A stretch of 64,000 bases of DNA from Microthyrium microscopicum. Its lineage: Eukaryota; Ascomycota; Dothideomycetes; Microthyriales; Microthyriaceae. This document shows, one piece after another, positions 11,806 through 22,471 of the stretch. Position 1 is the stretch's first letter, and the number at the start of each line of letters is the position of its first letter. Made by a program: the position numbers and the translations under genes. The stretch is from assembly GCA_010405405.1 (NCBI GenBank), contig MU004230.1:1943744-2007743 (forward strand), written 5' to 3'. The notes under the pieces were generated by a model, which did not search any database, was not told the DNA's origin, and was given only the letters and a program-made list of their open reading frames with translations.

Positions 11806-14169
11806 TCAATCCTCCCCTTCAGGCGTTCTTCGGTTTCGATTCATGTCTTTGGAACTGTTACGAACCGGTGGTGCCTCCTCCTCTTCAGCATCCTCCTCTG
11901 CCTGGTCGACAGCCAATTGTCCTTCTTCAATCGAGGAATCAGTCTTCTCAGCGGCCTTTGAATCCTGAGCGGCCTTTGCTTCGTCGGCGGCCTTTTTCTT
12001 CTTATCGGCAGAAAACTTCTTTTGTTTAGCGATGGAGATCGCAGCGTTCTGTTTCCAAAGATAATTCTCCTGGTATATCTCGTTGAGATATTTCTGAGTT
12101 GGAATCTCAAAGGAGCTGTTGCCAGTTTCGTGATTGATAGGACCCACGCTGAGATCTAATTCCCCCATGAGAAGGCTTTGGATGTCCTTCATCTTTTTCA
12201 CTGAAGGCTTAGTACCATCGACGCCCCGTGGTATGCTGTCAGGATTGTCGATCCAAGAATCGAATTGTTCGAGTGCCTTCCTGACCTCACGAGTCCCATT
12301 GCTTTCACTTCCATCCCACTTTGTGGTATCAAGGCAAGTCTGGGGCTCTATGGAATTGGCAAGTTGTGATTTGAACTTCTTGTGCTTTGGTTGCCATTTG
12401 GGAGGATAATTCGACCAGAGGTGCGAAACCGGAGCCGAAATGACCTTCTTAATGGGCTTTGTCCCATAATATTGGTCTGCGGTGTCCTTTTCGTCCGACT
12501 TAGTTCGACGGAGGGGTTTGAAGCCAACTACGCGTTCACGAATATTGGAATTGTCGCTGAATAAGAGTCGGTCAGCTGACTTGAGTTGTTTATACTGAAA
12601 GTCGGTGATGTGGTGGTCCTGCCAGTATTTATCTTTCGCGTAATAGCCGACATCTGGTGGTGCCCGTTCCACATGGGTAGCTTGATAAACAAAGGCGCTA
12701 TGTTCTGCACTGCTTTGCTGTGGTCGCTGTGGGACAGGCGGTTGTTCCCCTTCTTGGAGTCCCTCGGATCTGGGTACCGCCTGGTCACTACGAATTCTAT
12801 TCGCGACACTAGACGTGGGATATGGGCTGGACGCAAAGCCAGAAGAAGGAGCGGTGACAAGGCCGGATTGTCGGGAATGTTGCAGAAGGTTTGCTACTGA
12901 CATATTGTGCTGCACACGAGCTATATCTGCAGGGTTAGACGGAAAGCTCGAGCCAGACGCGGTATTAGAGCCAGAAGCAGAGCCAGAAGCAAAACCAGGA
13001 GCAGAGCCAGGGAGAGAGCTGGAGCTGGAGCGAGAAGCCGAGTTGGATGCTGGACGAGACGAAGCGCTGGGTCCTGGGCCAGGTGCGGAGCCAGACGCAA
13101 CTGGTGGTCGCGTGCTATCCTTTCTCTTGATAACTCTTGCGCGTTTAGCACGAGAGTCGTCTTCTCCCTCATCATTGACTTCTGGTGACTGTCGCTTTCG
13201 TGACTTTGGGGCTGGTTTTCGCTGTGTCCGCACTGAACGTCCCTCCTCTTCCACCGAGGCATCCACGCTTGTTGATATTCTTGATCGTTTTTTGGCATGT
13301 AGCTCTTCCTTTGAATTTCGCTTTCGATTCATGGTAACATTGTGTGTGCGTTTTCTCGCTTTTCGAAGATTCTCAGAGGATTCAGACGAGGAAGCAGAGG
13401 AAGGAGTGCCATGATGATGGTGAGCCTGGTCCTCAGCGGCCTCAGTCTCATCGTTATCGTGTATATCTTCGTCTTCGAGCTCATCTTCGTAGGTATGATT
13501 TGCTGCGGGACGTGCATGTACGACAGGAGCCCGAGGAGCCATTACAAGTGGTGCAATGGGTGCTTGCGCAGTTACTGGAGCATTAATCGGAACAAAACGA
13601 GCATCAGTAGCTGAATTCTGAATATCTGGGGCTGGAGCAGGTAGGGAAGCAGTGGCAGCAGGACGAGCAGGCGCGGCGGCAGCAACAGCCGATGTAGGAG
13701 CAGTGTTGACAGGACCAGGAGTGACTGCAGGCCCAGCAACAGGAGGAGCTCCAGGGTTACGGGGAGGCACAAAGCCAGGAGGCCATTTGTCATGGCGTGT
13801 TTGAAAGTGAGGAAGCAAGCCATTTCCAACATTTCTAAGGTTGTAACTGGAAGCTGGGACTGTGGGATTCGCTTGCAACCAGTTCGCAAATGTCGACGTC
13901 AAACTACTGCGGTAATGCGCGAAAGTCCAACCCACTGGGAGTCGTGGAAACGGCTTTGTGTCTTGTTGTCCTCGCTCGCCAAGCTCGCCTTGCAGACGAT
14001 TTATTTTGGTGTTGACTGTTGTGTATGGGAGTGTTTTGCTCCCAGGACGGACAACAGTGAGTCGACCTAGGTATCGAGCGATATCTTGATGGATAATACC
14101 ATTGTGCCTAAGCTCTAATGCGATGGCTTCTTCATACGGTGTCCATGGGCGAGGTCGAGTAGGCTCCAT
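11806..14169 (-). CDS. Myb/SANT-like N-terminus, low-complexity nuclear protein (unknown function)
   Basis: A single exon of 787 residues. The first 60 residues (PWTPYEEAIALELRHNG..., HQDIARYLGR, then TTVNTKINRL) look like a Myb/SANT-type helix-turn-helix as found in fungal DNA-binding proteins. Residues about 120-480 are low complexity: Pro/Ala-rich, acidic, KR-rich patches that resemble nuclear localisation signals, and a long Ser/Gly/Ala/Pro repeat region (SGSAPG-like units, DNA about 12.95-13.11 kb). The last 280 residues are more ordered (for example KDKYWQDHHITDFQYKQL and SHLWSNYPPKWQPKHKK) and end in a Lys/Ala/Glu-rich coiled-coil-like tail. I do not recognise the family. A chromatin or transcription role is inference from composition only. 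Confidence 0.8.
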   Translation of the reverse strand: MEPTRPRPWTPYEEAIALELRHNGIIHQDIARYLGRLTVVRPGSKTLPYTTVNTKINRLQGELGERGQQDTKPFPRLPVGWTFAHYRSSLTSTFANWLQANPTVPASSYNLRNVGNGLLPHFQTRHDKWPPGFVPPRNPGAPPVAGPAVTPGPVNTAPTSAVAAAAPARPAATASLPAPAPDIQNSATDARFVPINAPVTAQAPIAPLVMAPRAPVVHARPAANHTYEDELEDEDIHDNDETEAAEDQAHHHHGTPSSASSSESSENLRKARKRTHNVTMNRKRNSKEELHAKKRSRISTSVDASVEEEGRSVRTQRKPAPKSRKRQSPEVNDEGEDDSRAKRARVIKRKDSTRPPVASGSAPGPGPSASSRPASNSASRSSSSSLPGSAPGFASGSASGSNTASGSSFPSNPADIARVQHNMSVANLLQHSRQSGLVTAPSSGFASSPYPTSSVANRIRSDQAVPRSEGLQEGEQPPVPQRPQQSSAEHSAFVYQATHVERAPPDVGYYAKDKYWQDHHITDFQYKQLKSADRLLFSDNSNIRERVVGFKPLRRTKSDEKDTADQYYGTKPIKKVISAPVSHLWSNYPPKWQPKHKKFKSQLANSIEPQTCLDTTKWDGSESNGTREVRKALEQFDSWIDNPDSIPRGVDGTKPSVKKMKDIQSLLMGELDLSVGPINHETGNSSFEIPTQKYLNEIYQENYLWKQNAAISIAKQKKFSADKKKKAADEAKAAQDSKAAEKTDSSIEEGQLAVDQAEEDAEEEEAPPVRNSSKDMNRNRRTPEGED

Positions 14170-15133
14170 TTTGAAGTAAACTGATGTTTGTATAGAAAGA
14201 GAGGTGAGTGGTGTTAAAGATGGAAGAAGAAGAAGCGATTGTAATCAGCCAAATCAACTATCTGTGCAGGAGATGATGATTGCGAACAAGCTATTATGTT
14301 AGCGCAAGAAAGACGAAAGGGAGGAGGCGGTTACCGGCAGTCAAGAGATGTGCATGTTGCGAATCTGCTTTTGTGCCGAAAGAATAGTGGTGAGCGATCA
14401 AGAAGAATGGACTCTTAGTTGATGGTAAAGCCGCAGATTTTTGCGTTGGAGGAGGGTGCAGATATGAATGAAGATAGTGTTGCAGAGTGATGGAATGGTG
14501 GATGATGGAGGTATGGTTATATATTGAGGAGATTGTTGTAAAGGAGCAGGTCGACAGCAGTTAGTGCTAACCCAAAGACCCACCGTTGTACCGAGTTCGA
14601 GGTGTTATGAACGCTTCAGGTGCTTTAAGTGAACGGAAAGCACGAGTCGATCTCGTTAAGGTGGTGGTTGTACCGTGGTGGCTCCACAGTATGCTTTTCA
14701 GGTTGATCTAGAGAATCTCTTGAGGTAGGGACATGCCAGGCCGGTGGAAAGTGCATTAAAGCTTGCGAAATTATTCGTTATTCTTTCCAGTGTTATAGGT
14801 GACGACGACATTGTTTTGTAAAGTACTTTGAAGACTTTACGTAGTAGTCTTGAGCGGAGTCGGAAAGTAGCCCAATCTTTGGTACAGATCTTTAAGTATT
14901 TGGTAAACAAGGGATTCTGGGAAGTCACCATCCAGCAAAACTTTGGTTCAGCAAAACTTTGGTTCAGCAAAACTTTGGTTCAGCAAAACTTTGGTTCAGC
15001 AAAACTTTGGTTCAGCAAAACTTTGGTTCAGAAAAAAAATAGGACCGAAGAATGGCCAAGCATCGCAACATGAATATCATAATGATTTAGCGATAGAAAA
15101 CAAGGAGTATAAGTGATTGGGTGTAAAGGTTCA
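14170..15133. other. Intergenic region with a minisatellite
   Basis: This 964-base stretch lies between the COQ7 3' end and the start of the SANT-like gene, both on the minus strand. It holds the promoter of the latter and a perfect 16-bp tandem array near the COQ7 end. No protein-coding region is supported. Confidence 0.6.
14933..15028. repeat. Perfect 6 x 16-bp tandem repeat
   Basis: Six uninterrupted, identical copies of cagcaaaactttggtt fill 14933-15028 and break off into an A-run. The unit length is not a multiple of three, so an apparent open frame through it is a by-product of the repeat. Perfect identity implies recent expansion or active homogenisation, in contrast to the decayed repeats at both window edges. 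The array is about 105 bases beyond the COQ7 stop codon and might be transcribed in its 3' UTR. Confidence 0.95.
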
Positions 15134-15949
15134 TTATACCCGCTCGCTGATCCATATTGCTGCTCTGCAGCCAGTTCTTATAACGCCGGTTAAAGCCTCA
15201 TACGGTCTGGCTTCTTTGGCATCGTTTTCGACAGCGTGGTCAAGATGCTCTAATTCCTCGTCTCTGATTCGCCGTAGCGTACCGAGCAGCTCTTTCATCT
15301 CACCACTGACTTGTCCGCCCTTGGCTTCAACGTCCTGGGCCCATTTGAATAGCGTCTGCACTTGTCGGTTGTAGTGCTCGCCGATCTCAGTCTCTACGGC
15401 TTCAGTGCAAGCCATGGCGGCCTCGCGGCCCATGACTGCGGTTGACCATCCAAGCGCGGTAGCCGCAACTCGCCACACTGGATACATGAGCGTGGGTCGA
15501 ATGCGATGCTTTGCTACCAGCTCATTGAAAGTTTGGAAGTGGTTGGCTTCTTGATCGTACATGTGCTTCATGAGATCTTTGAGTTGAGGATTTTGCCGGA
15601 CAATGGGGGGCGTCTGGGCGTCATATATAAGCACAGCGGCAAGCTCACCGGCTTGATTGACACGTAACTGCAAATGATCAGAACCAAGTGACTCTATTTG
15701 AAGCAAAAATTACTGTCATACCGCTCTATCGAGGAATTCTTGTTGCGCCAGGCTGAGTGGTTTTTGAGATGAACTTTGCATCCGCCGTGGCTGAGAAGTG
15801 GAGATGTACCGAATTCCAAGCTTTTTTGTACTCATACAGGTCCTTGAGGACATCAATCTAATTCTACATAGTTTTGGAGAGGAGTGGGTATTAAAATTTA
15901 CAAGAGAACAAAGGGGTTTGAAGGAGTGACGTGAAAAAGAAGCGGCCAT
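15134..15949 (-). CDS. COQ7: 5-demethoxyubiquinone hydroxylase, mitochondrial (COQ7/CAT5)
   Basis: Two exons (15722-15949 and 15134-15667) encode 253 residues. The basic, Ser-rich first 70 residues look like a mitochondrial presequence. The rest is the COQ7 di-iron domain, with the ligand motifs NQAGE, DQEANHF, ETEIGEHYN and RDEELEHLDHA all visible. The enzyme performs the penultimate ubiquinone step (demethoxy-ubiquinone hydroxylation) at the inner mitochondrial membrane within the CoQ synthome. An upstream in-frame ATG at 15976 would add nine residues; 15949 is preferred because the MAASFSRHSF start is a typical presequence. It is divergent from RTF1 across 753 bases. Confidence 0.95.
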
Positions 15950-16702
15950 TCTGAAATTGGAGTAGCAGTTATGCAAGGAGCATGCAAAGGCTACGCATCA
16001 TTTGATATAGGATTCTAATAAAGGAGAGGCATGACTAGCACCTTATCCCATATTTGATTTGCTTGAGTCGGGTGCTGGCGGATAGAAGGACTGATCATTG
16101 ATCTGATAAAACTTTTAATAGCCAAATGCGGAATCAGGCCGAGACGCGCGCCTGCCGCGGTTGCCAGCGCGTCGTAGTTTCCTTGAACGTGCAGGTACAC
16201 TGACAGCTGGGTGGTTCTCCCCAGCTTATCCAACTTCACACTCTTGACACTCAACCTGAACATCTCCCACTTTCCAACAGCTCCCCATCAGCTTTCAATT
16301 CTACCGTGTATTGCTTCTATATCCCTTATTTCTGCTATTTTTGTTATCTATCCAGGAACCACACTCCCAAAGCCCTGCGCCAGACGACTTATACCGTCAA
16401 CTCGAGCTCCTTCGTGCTTGCATACGTACATAGACAGACGCCTTTCACCCATCAGTTGTGACCAATATTTCATCTGATCTCCATCGCCGAGCTCTTCGCG
16501 CTCCTTAGATCTATATTCCGCATAAATTGGATTTCTACTACGAGACCCGTCGCACCTGCACCTTCCCTCTACAATCAGCAGCCACTGCTCATTAAAGAAG
16601 GCACGACCCCTTTTTTAAGAACTGTCAGGAGTGCTCCTTCCTATCCTATCTTCTGGGTCGCTATTGCCATTTAGTTGCTTTAACTCCGAAAACTCAGTGA
16701 CT
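15950..16702. promoter_or_regulatory. Shared divergent upstream region of COQ7 and RTF1
   Basis: The 753 bases between the two start codons must contain both promoters. The RTF1-proximal half is pyrimidine-rich on the plus strand, as is common in fungal leaders. No specific factor site is claimed. Confidence 0.5.
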
Positions 16703-18418
16703 ATGTCCGGTCTCACCTTGGACGATGAGCTGCTCATGCTCGCCGCTGGAGGTGATGAGTCTGCCGAAGAGGGGGAAGCTTCACCACAAGATCACCACCA
16801 TTCCGGTCACTCAAGGTCTCCATCTCGGTCACCTTCTCGATCTCTTTCTCGCTCTAGGCCTAGGTCACTCTCAAAGTCGAGATCCCGTACCCTTTCGCGC
16901 TCTCCTCCACCTGCTTCGGCCTCACACCACCCAAAATCTCCAGGTTCCCCTTCGAACTCCAAGATGCCTGCATCACGAAGCGATAGTAGACCGCGAAAGG
17001 ACGATTCAGAGGAGGAAGGCGAGGCGTAAGTCTTCTTTCATTTATCCATGAGTAAGTCGCTAAAACTCTGCAGTTCTGATGGCGCTGGCTCGCCTGGATC
17101 TCTTGGTTCCGGCGCTATGGATGAGTCAGACTCTGAAGGTTCTGACGGCGACGATTTTACCCGTCCGATTGAAGGAGAGACTGCATTCGAGCGCGAGAAA
17201 CGACTAGCTGAGCAGGCTGAGCGCGATGAAGAGCGACTAAAATCGGCAAAACTGAAGGCTTTGCTCAACGATCGAGCTCCTCGCCCTGATATCTCCAAGT
17301 CTACTAAACGCAAGGCTGTTGATATAGACGACGATGATTTCGGACGTCGGCCCTCTCGTCAGCGCGCAAAGAAGGATGACGATGATGATGAATATACTGG
17401 TCGACGTGGCAACCGCCGCCGAGATGATGTATCAGATTCCCCGGAGCGCAACTCTTATGTCAAGGAGAGCAAACCGAAACGTGACGACGGAAAGCAACCC
17501 GGCTCGCTTCAGGAATACGAGCGCGTGCGAGTAGGTCGTTCCAATTTCCATCAAATCTGCTTCTATCCTGGATTCGAGGACACTTTTAGAGGATGCTTTG
17601 TCCGGGTTGCAGCCCATCTCGATCCAGTTACTGGTCAAAACCAATATCGCATGTGTCAGATCAAGGGTAAGCTCAATGCTTTGACATAATTCATCAAATC
17701 TCTAATCTGAACAGGCTTCAAGACTGGAAAACCGTACAAGATAATGGGAGCTAACAACCGAGCCTACATGACGGACACTATGCTGATAACCTCGTATGGT
17801 CCGATCGACAAGGACTATCCATTCTCAGCCTGCTCCGACTCTGCTTTCACGGAGGAAGAATTCCTTCGCCGCAATCAGATGTTGGACAGCAAGAGCATAT
17901 CACAGTCGACCTCCATATCCCTTCAGAGCAAGTGCAAAGCCATCAATGAATTCCTTGAACGCAACTGGACTTCAGCTCAGATTAGTGAGAAAGTCGCCAA
18001 CCAATTCCGCCTCAATCATCTTCTGAACAATGGACAATCTAATGGCATGGCCGGAGCACCTAAGCTTGAAGATCGTGATGCTGGCTTGGCTCGTCGCAAT
18101 GCTGAGAACCGACGTTTGAACCAAGAGCAAGTACGCAAAGCTCTTACAGACGAGCGGCGAAAGCGTCAGAAGGCCGGCGAGCAAGCGGCGCGTAAGCAGA
18201 AAGAGGAAGAGGAGCGGAAGCAAAAGGCCGAACTTGACGACCTGTTTGGCGATGATGACGCAGAAGAGAAGAAGTCGGAATCTCCAAAGGCAAAGCCAGT
18301 CTCGAAGTACGTGGTTCGTGACTACAAGAAAGGTGTATCAGAGTTCACTCGCCTCAAGACGGATGACGAGATCATTGCGTCTATGGATTTGGATATTGAT
18401 ATCGATATTGATATTTAG
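16703..18418 (+). CDS. RTF1: Paf1 complex subunit Rtf1 (Plus3 domain)
   Basis: Three exons (16703-17025, 17074-17666, 17715-18418) encode 539 residues; yeast Rtf1 has 558. The N-terminus is acidic followed by an SR-rich stretch (SPSRSPSRSLSRSR). An acidic and basic central part leads to the Plus3 domain at about 250-390 (YERVRVGRSNFHQICF, RMCQIKGFKTGKPYKI, INEFLERNWTSAQISEKV). A charged helical region follows. Rtf1 ties the Paf1 complex to elongating RNA polymerase II through Spt5 and promotes H2B ubiquitination. The protein ends in an unusual MDLDIDIDIDI encoded by a GATATT-type microsatellite. Both introns are 48 bases. Confidence 0.95.
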
Positions 18419-18561
18419 TCTTCTCAACAGCAGTACCTGACCATCACGAGGTATTTAAATATGAACTAGCCGCATTGCGTGGAATTTCGGATCAGAGGTC
18501 GGTGAGAACTGTCATAACACTGGGAATAATGCACTAAATAGAAAATATTGTCAATGGGCAA

Positions 18562-19798
18562 TCACCTGCCCATCTCTTTGACATCCAAATTCCGATATCC
18601 TTTACTTTCCTCATCCCATGGCGGCGGTCGTGAGAAGCGCAACGCCGGTCCCAACTTCGTAAGTTTCGTTACTGAACCCGTATCCTCAGGCGTTGGCGAA
18701 AAGCCTTCAATAACATCCGACTCTCTACTCCGCGATGACGAACTGCGTAAGAATGTACTCCACCCAAACACCTTTCTTAATAACGGCCACCAACACATGA
18801 GATTCGCCACATAAACAGCCACACTCGTCTCTCGTACATCCCATATCATGTACACAGTACTATTCGCGCTCGTAAAATTATAGTACTTTGCCAGCACCGC
18901 CGCCAGCACCACAAAGCTTCCAAGGCTGAATATGCCAACGAGCAATGCGCGTTTCAGAGGCGGCACTTTCGCACCGACGACGAATGGTGTGGGTATGCCT
19001 AGCATCAGCAGATCGGAGGAGACGTTAAATACCATCTGAATGATGCAGTAGTCGAAATATGTCGCACATTGCGTGTTGTTTGGCGGCATGGCCCAGTATT
19101 GTGAGAATGGGCGGCATAGGATGAAGAAGTAGGGTACTTCGATGGCTATGAGGCCGAATATCACGTATCCGATGACTATTTTGACGTATGTGTGGTTGAC
19201 GGTGTCACGACTGGAATTCCGTTAGCAAACTTCTTGCTATCGCTTCCCCTGAATTATGGGATCGCTACTCACGTCATTCGATAACTAAAAGGTAACACAG
19301 TTAGTATATACTCTTTACCAGGAACCACTGATACTCAACGAGGAAGAGGAACTTACTACAACATCAACAAACAAGCCTTAACCCCCCAAAGCGTAAGCAA
19401 ATACGCCTGATTCGAACCAACCACAATCTTACTCCCATAAATCCGATCCTTTACATCTTGCGGGTTCGCTAATATACCATCCAATTCACCAGGATGGAAC
19501 TCATTGGTCGCATAGCGGGATGAGAATTGAAGTAGAATGAGCAGTGATGTGTACAGACTGAATGTGCCCATCATCATGTAATCGTCGGCCTGTAGCTTCT
19601 TCCATGAGCCGCGCAGAATAGCGCGAGACCATCTAGCAGGCAGGACGGGTTAGTTGGGTTTCTATTACTCGATTGCTTCAATGGTGATTGGACACAGCAG
19701 CGGAAGACTTACAGGCGTCCGAGGAGGAGAAAAAGGCCGATGGTCCAGAAAGCGATGGATTCGGTTAGGAGTTGCGAGTTTGTTGGAGATGAGACCAT
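18562..19798 (-). CDS. Fungal rhodopsin-like seven-helix membrane protein (PTH11-related)
   Basis: Four exons (19713-19798, 19357-19632, 19273-19284, 18562-19210) join in frame to 340 residues. Seven hydrophobic segments are visible, starting with AFWTIGLFLLLGRLW. Features of the fungal rhodopsin-domain family (related to PTH11 receptors but without a CFEM domain) include the LQADDYMMM loop, a Cys pair in the CRPFSQYW and QCATYFDYC region, and NVSSDLLMLGIPTPF. The cytoplasmic tail is Ser-rich. Ligand and signalling role are unknown. The third exon is only 12 nt, coding part of the YYRMT stretch; skipping it would keep the frame. The 3' end is 143 bases from that of RTF1. Confidence 0.85.
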
Positions 19799-20544
19799 TG
19801 TTGCTAGTTAGACGGGTTTCGAGCACCGGGTTGGTGGGTTTTTTGGTCGTGATAGTCACATTTATGGATGGCTTTCTAGATATCTCCTGCTATTGATACG
19901 TTGGCAAGGCTTGCGGGGAGCGGTTGTGGAATATATGTGACTCGCATCGACGCCTTTAGTGAGTGTACTGAATATTATGAGAGCACCGAGATTGAGATGA
20001 TTTACGTTGTGAAAGGGAGTTCTTTTACTATTATTACAGTTTCTACTTTCTTGGCCGAGGAGGCGAGTAGTGAGATAAGCAGTTCATGCATGAGTGGTCC
20101 ATTTCCTTGCCACGGATTTAGCTTAGGTGTCCGATATCATGGCGATGCAGTTTCTGGGCATTTTGCACCGCAGTGGAGGACGGAAACTGGTGGGGGTGGA
20201 AGTAAAAACAGGTTCCAACCTCTACAAGATAAAGAGGCATAAGAATAAAAACTAACCAAATAAATGGCTGTTAATTCTAGAATTTGTTTGGGGTTTGTTT
20301 GTGTGTGGCTTGAATGCTTGTGCCAACGGGTGGAGCTCCCACATCGGAGCCGGCCGACGTGCGTGGAGGATCATCGTCTTTTGCTTCTATTCAGCTTCCA
20401 TTTAAGTCAAGTATCGTCAGCGTGGCTTCTAGCTCCTGAGAAAGAAACGCCTGGGTTATGTCGCAAGGACGTGGTCGTGTGAAAGACTCCCACGGAGGCG
20501 GATATCATTGCATCCAAAGATATCAACTTGCCATTGATCATATC
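19799..20544. other. Intergenic region upstream of the rhodopsin-like gene
   Basis: 746 bases between the rhodopsin-like start and the SerRS 3' end. Short open frames on the plus strand have no recognisable features and look random. Nothing else is seen. Confidence 0.5.
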
Positions 20545-22155
20545 TTAATTGCGAGACTTCTCAATGATTTCCATGCCATCCATATATTTCCACAGACACT
20601 GTGGGATGCGCACGAGCTTCTTTTCTTCGTCCCAGTTGTTTTCCAACAATGCCGCCAGGACTCGGGGGACCGCCAGAGCGGTCCCATTCAGCGTGTATGG
20701 GAATGCAAGTCCTTTCTGCTGCCCAGGCACATGCATGCGAGTACTCAGCCGACGCGTTTGATAGTCCGTGCAATTGGACAGTGATGAGAGCTCTCCCCAT
20801 GGTGCATGCGTTCGCGACGGGAAGTACCCCTCGATGTCGTATTTTATTGTCGCTGAAGCGCCAAGGTCGTTCGATGGTTGATTCAGGATGCGCAGGGGAA
20901 TGTTGAGGGGACTCAAGATAGCACGCTGGATAGATAGCATGGAGTTGAACATTTCTTCTGACGGCGATAATGTCGATGTTGGGGAGAAGCGGTTCAGATT
21001 GGCCCCTATTTCTTGCTCTGACGATCCAGGACCAGCTTGAAGGTTATCAGGGGCTGTCCATGCAAAGAGCTCTACTTTGGTAAACTCATGGACTCGATAA
21101 AGACCCTTGGTGTCTTTTCCACGACTTCCTGCTTCTGCTCTGTAGCATCGACTAACACCAACGCGCTTGAGAGGCAAGTCTTCTGGTCGGAATTTGTGGT
21201 CCATGTACATTCCAGCTAGTGGTATCTCAGAAGTTCCGGTCAATGCAAGCTGGGGTTTGACATGGCCATCTTCTGGATCTTCTTCTTCCAGCAGGTAAAC
21301 TTGCTTATTACCGCCCTCATCTCGCGGTTGGAAACCACAGGCCCAAGCCGCGTAGTTGTACACGAGGGAGGGTGGTATGACTGGAACAAATCCAGCCGCA
21401 CGTGCGATTGATTGAGCATGCTGCACGAGAGCTTGTTCTAAGAGAGCTCCGGCTCCTATGAGATAGTAGAACCCCCATCCAGAAAGTGATGCTGCAGCTT
21501 CTCTATCGAATATGCCAAGGCTGGTGCCAATTTCCTCGTGACTGATCGCGTGAGTAGCTGTCACCTCTCCTATCTCCTCAATCGTCTCTGGTTCGTCGCC
21601 AATTGGAGTTTGAGTGGATGTCAGATTCGGCTGTTCCAAAGCCAAAGCCGAGATTTTGGCCTGCATTTCTTTCTCAAGAACCTGCCTTTCTTCTACCATA
21701 CTTTGAATAGTTCGCTTCGATGATATTGCCAATGCTTCATCCTTTTGTAAAGTTCCTAATGTGATATTCCGTGAATTCCCATCTGTCGTAGAAGCAGCGG
21801 CCCAATTCTCTACTATCGATGCATCCAGCTCTCTTTTTTGACTTGCCAGTCGTTTGATTGTTCGGTCCAACTCATTCAACTCTTTTCGAAAAGATAGGAG
21901 CCCATTTTGAAGTTCGTGGAGTTGATTTGACAGCTCGAGTAGCTGCCACGGTCCGCGTGAAAGGGAAGGATAATTTCGTTGTATACAATTCAGTTCGTAG
22001 AGGCCGGGGTTCTGGCGGATATGCTTGATGTCAACATTTGGTTTTGGCATACGCGGTGGTCGCGGACCGAGATCCGTGGAGTAAGGACGGCCACATGGTC
22101 GAGTTAGTCGGAGACGAGCTATTCTGATCGCGCATGAGGTGCATATTAAAGGCAT
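20545..22155 (-). CDS. Mitochondrial seryl-tRNA synthetase
   Basis: A single exon encodes 536 residues from the ATG at 22155. An in-frame ATG at 22227 would add 24 residues, but the start MPLICTSCAIRIARLRLTR resembles a mitochondrial presequence and is preferred. The N-terminal tRNA-binding helical arm (about 60-180) leads to the class II catalytic core: motif 2 near 333-365 (RCYRAEAGSRGKDTKGLYR, then HEFTKVELF) and motif 3 near 488-505 (GTALAVPRVLAALLEN). TGTSEIPLAGMY matches the SerRS TxE motif. The enzyme charges mitochondrial tRNA-Ser, as Dia4 does in yeast. A Ser/Pro-rich insertion (around FSPTSTLSPSEE) follows motif 2. The cytosolic paralogue would be elsewhere. Confidence 0.92.
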   Translation of the reverse strand: MPLICTSCAIRIARLRLTRPCGRPYSTDLGPRPPRMPKPNVDIKHIRQNPGLYELNCIQRNYPSLSRGPWQLLELSNQLHELQNGLLSFRKELNELDRTIKRLASQKRELDASIVENWAAASTTDGNSRNITLGTLQKDEALAISSKRTIQSMVEERQVLEKEMQAKISALALEQPNLTSTQTPIGDEPETIEEIGEVTATHAISHEEIGTSLGIFDREAAASLSGWGFYYLIGAGALLEQALVQHAQSIARAAGFVPVIPPSLVYNYAAWACGFQPRDEGGNKQVYLLEEEDPEDGHVKPQLALTGTSEIPLAGMYMDHKFRPEDLPLKRVGVSRCYRAEAGSRGKDTKGLYRVHEFTKVELFAWTAPDNLQAGPGSSEQEIGANLNRFSPTSTLSPSEEMFNSMLSIQRAILSPLNIPLRILNQPSNDLGASATIKYDIEGYFPSRTHAPWGELSSLSNCTDYQTRRLSTRMHVPGQQKGLAFPYTLNGTALAVPRVLAALLENNWDEEKKLVRIPQCLWKYMDGMEIIEKSRN

Positions 22156-22471
22156 TGGGATATGAAAGAATGGATAGAACAGCAGTTGAACTTTTAAGAT
22201 GTCGATCAACTCCATGAGGCCGCCCACCTAGATCGAGCAGGGGCCACCAAGACATGACCAAACACTTTACGACGACCATCTCAACTTCATCTCATGAACT
22301 TCTGACATTTTTACGACTCCATAGAAATAACGTAATCGCACTGATCTTCGACAAGTAATGACTACTTTGAAACCAATGCTCTGTACTTAGATCAAGGTCA
22401 TGATGCGCTGCACGTTGTATTTCATTGACTCATTCTTCCATCGATGTTTTACTTCAAAGCTTTTCCATCCC
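22156..22471. other. Short intergenic region
   Basis: 316 bases holding the upstream region of the SerRS gene and the 3' end of the MDR gene. Nothing specific is seen. Confidence 0.5.

Noticed and set aside
12815-13414. 199-residue open frame on the plus strand, Glu/Ala/Arg-rich
   Set aside because: It is antisense to the low-complexity part of the SANT-like gene, and its acidic repeat composition mirrors the Ser/Gly/Pro repeat on the other strand.
14828-15073. 81-residue plus-strand frame through the 16-bp repeat
   Set aside because: A tandem unit with no stop in any frame keeps itself open. There is no start context, splice signal or family feature.
19901-20482. Plus-strand frames of 72-113 residues
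   Set aside because: No domain, signal peptide or splice extension is visible; they sit in the rhodopsin-like gene's upstream region.
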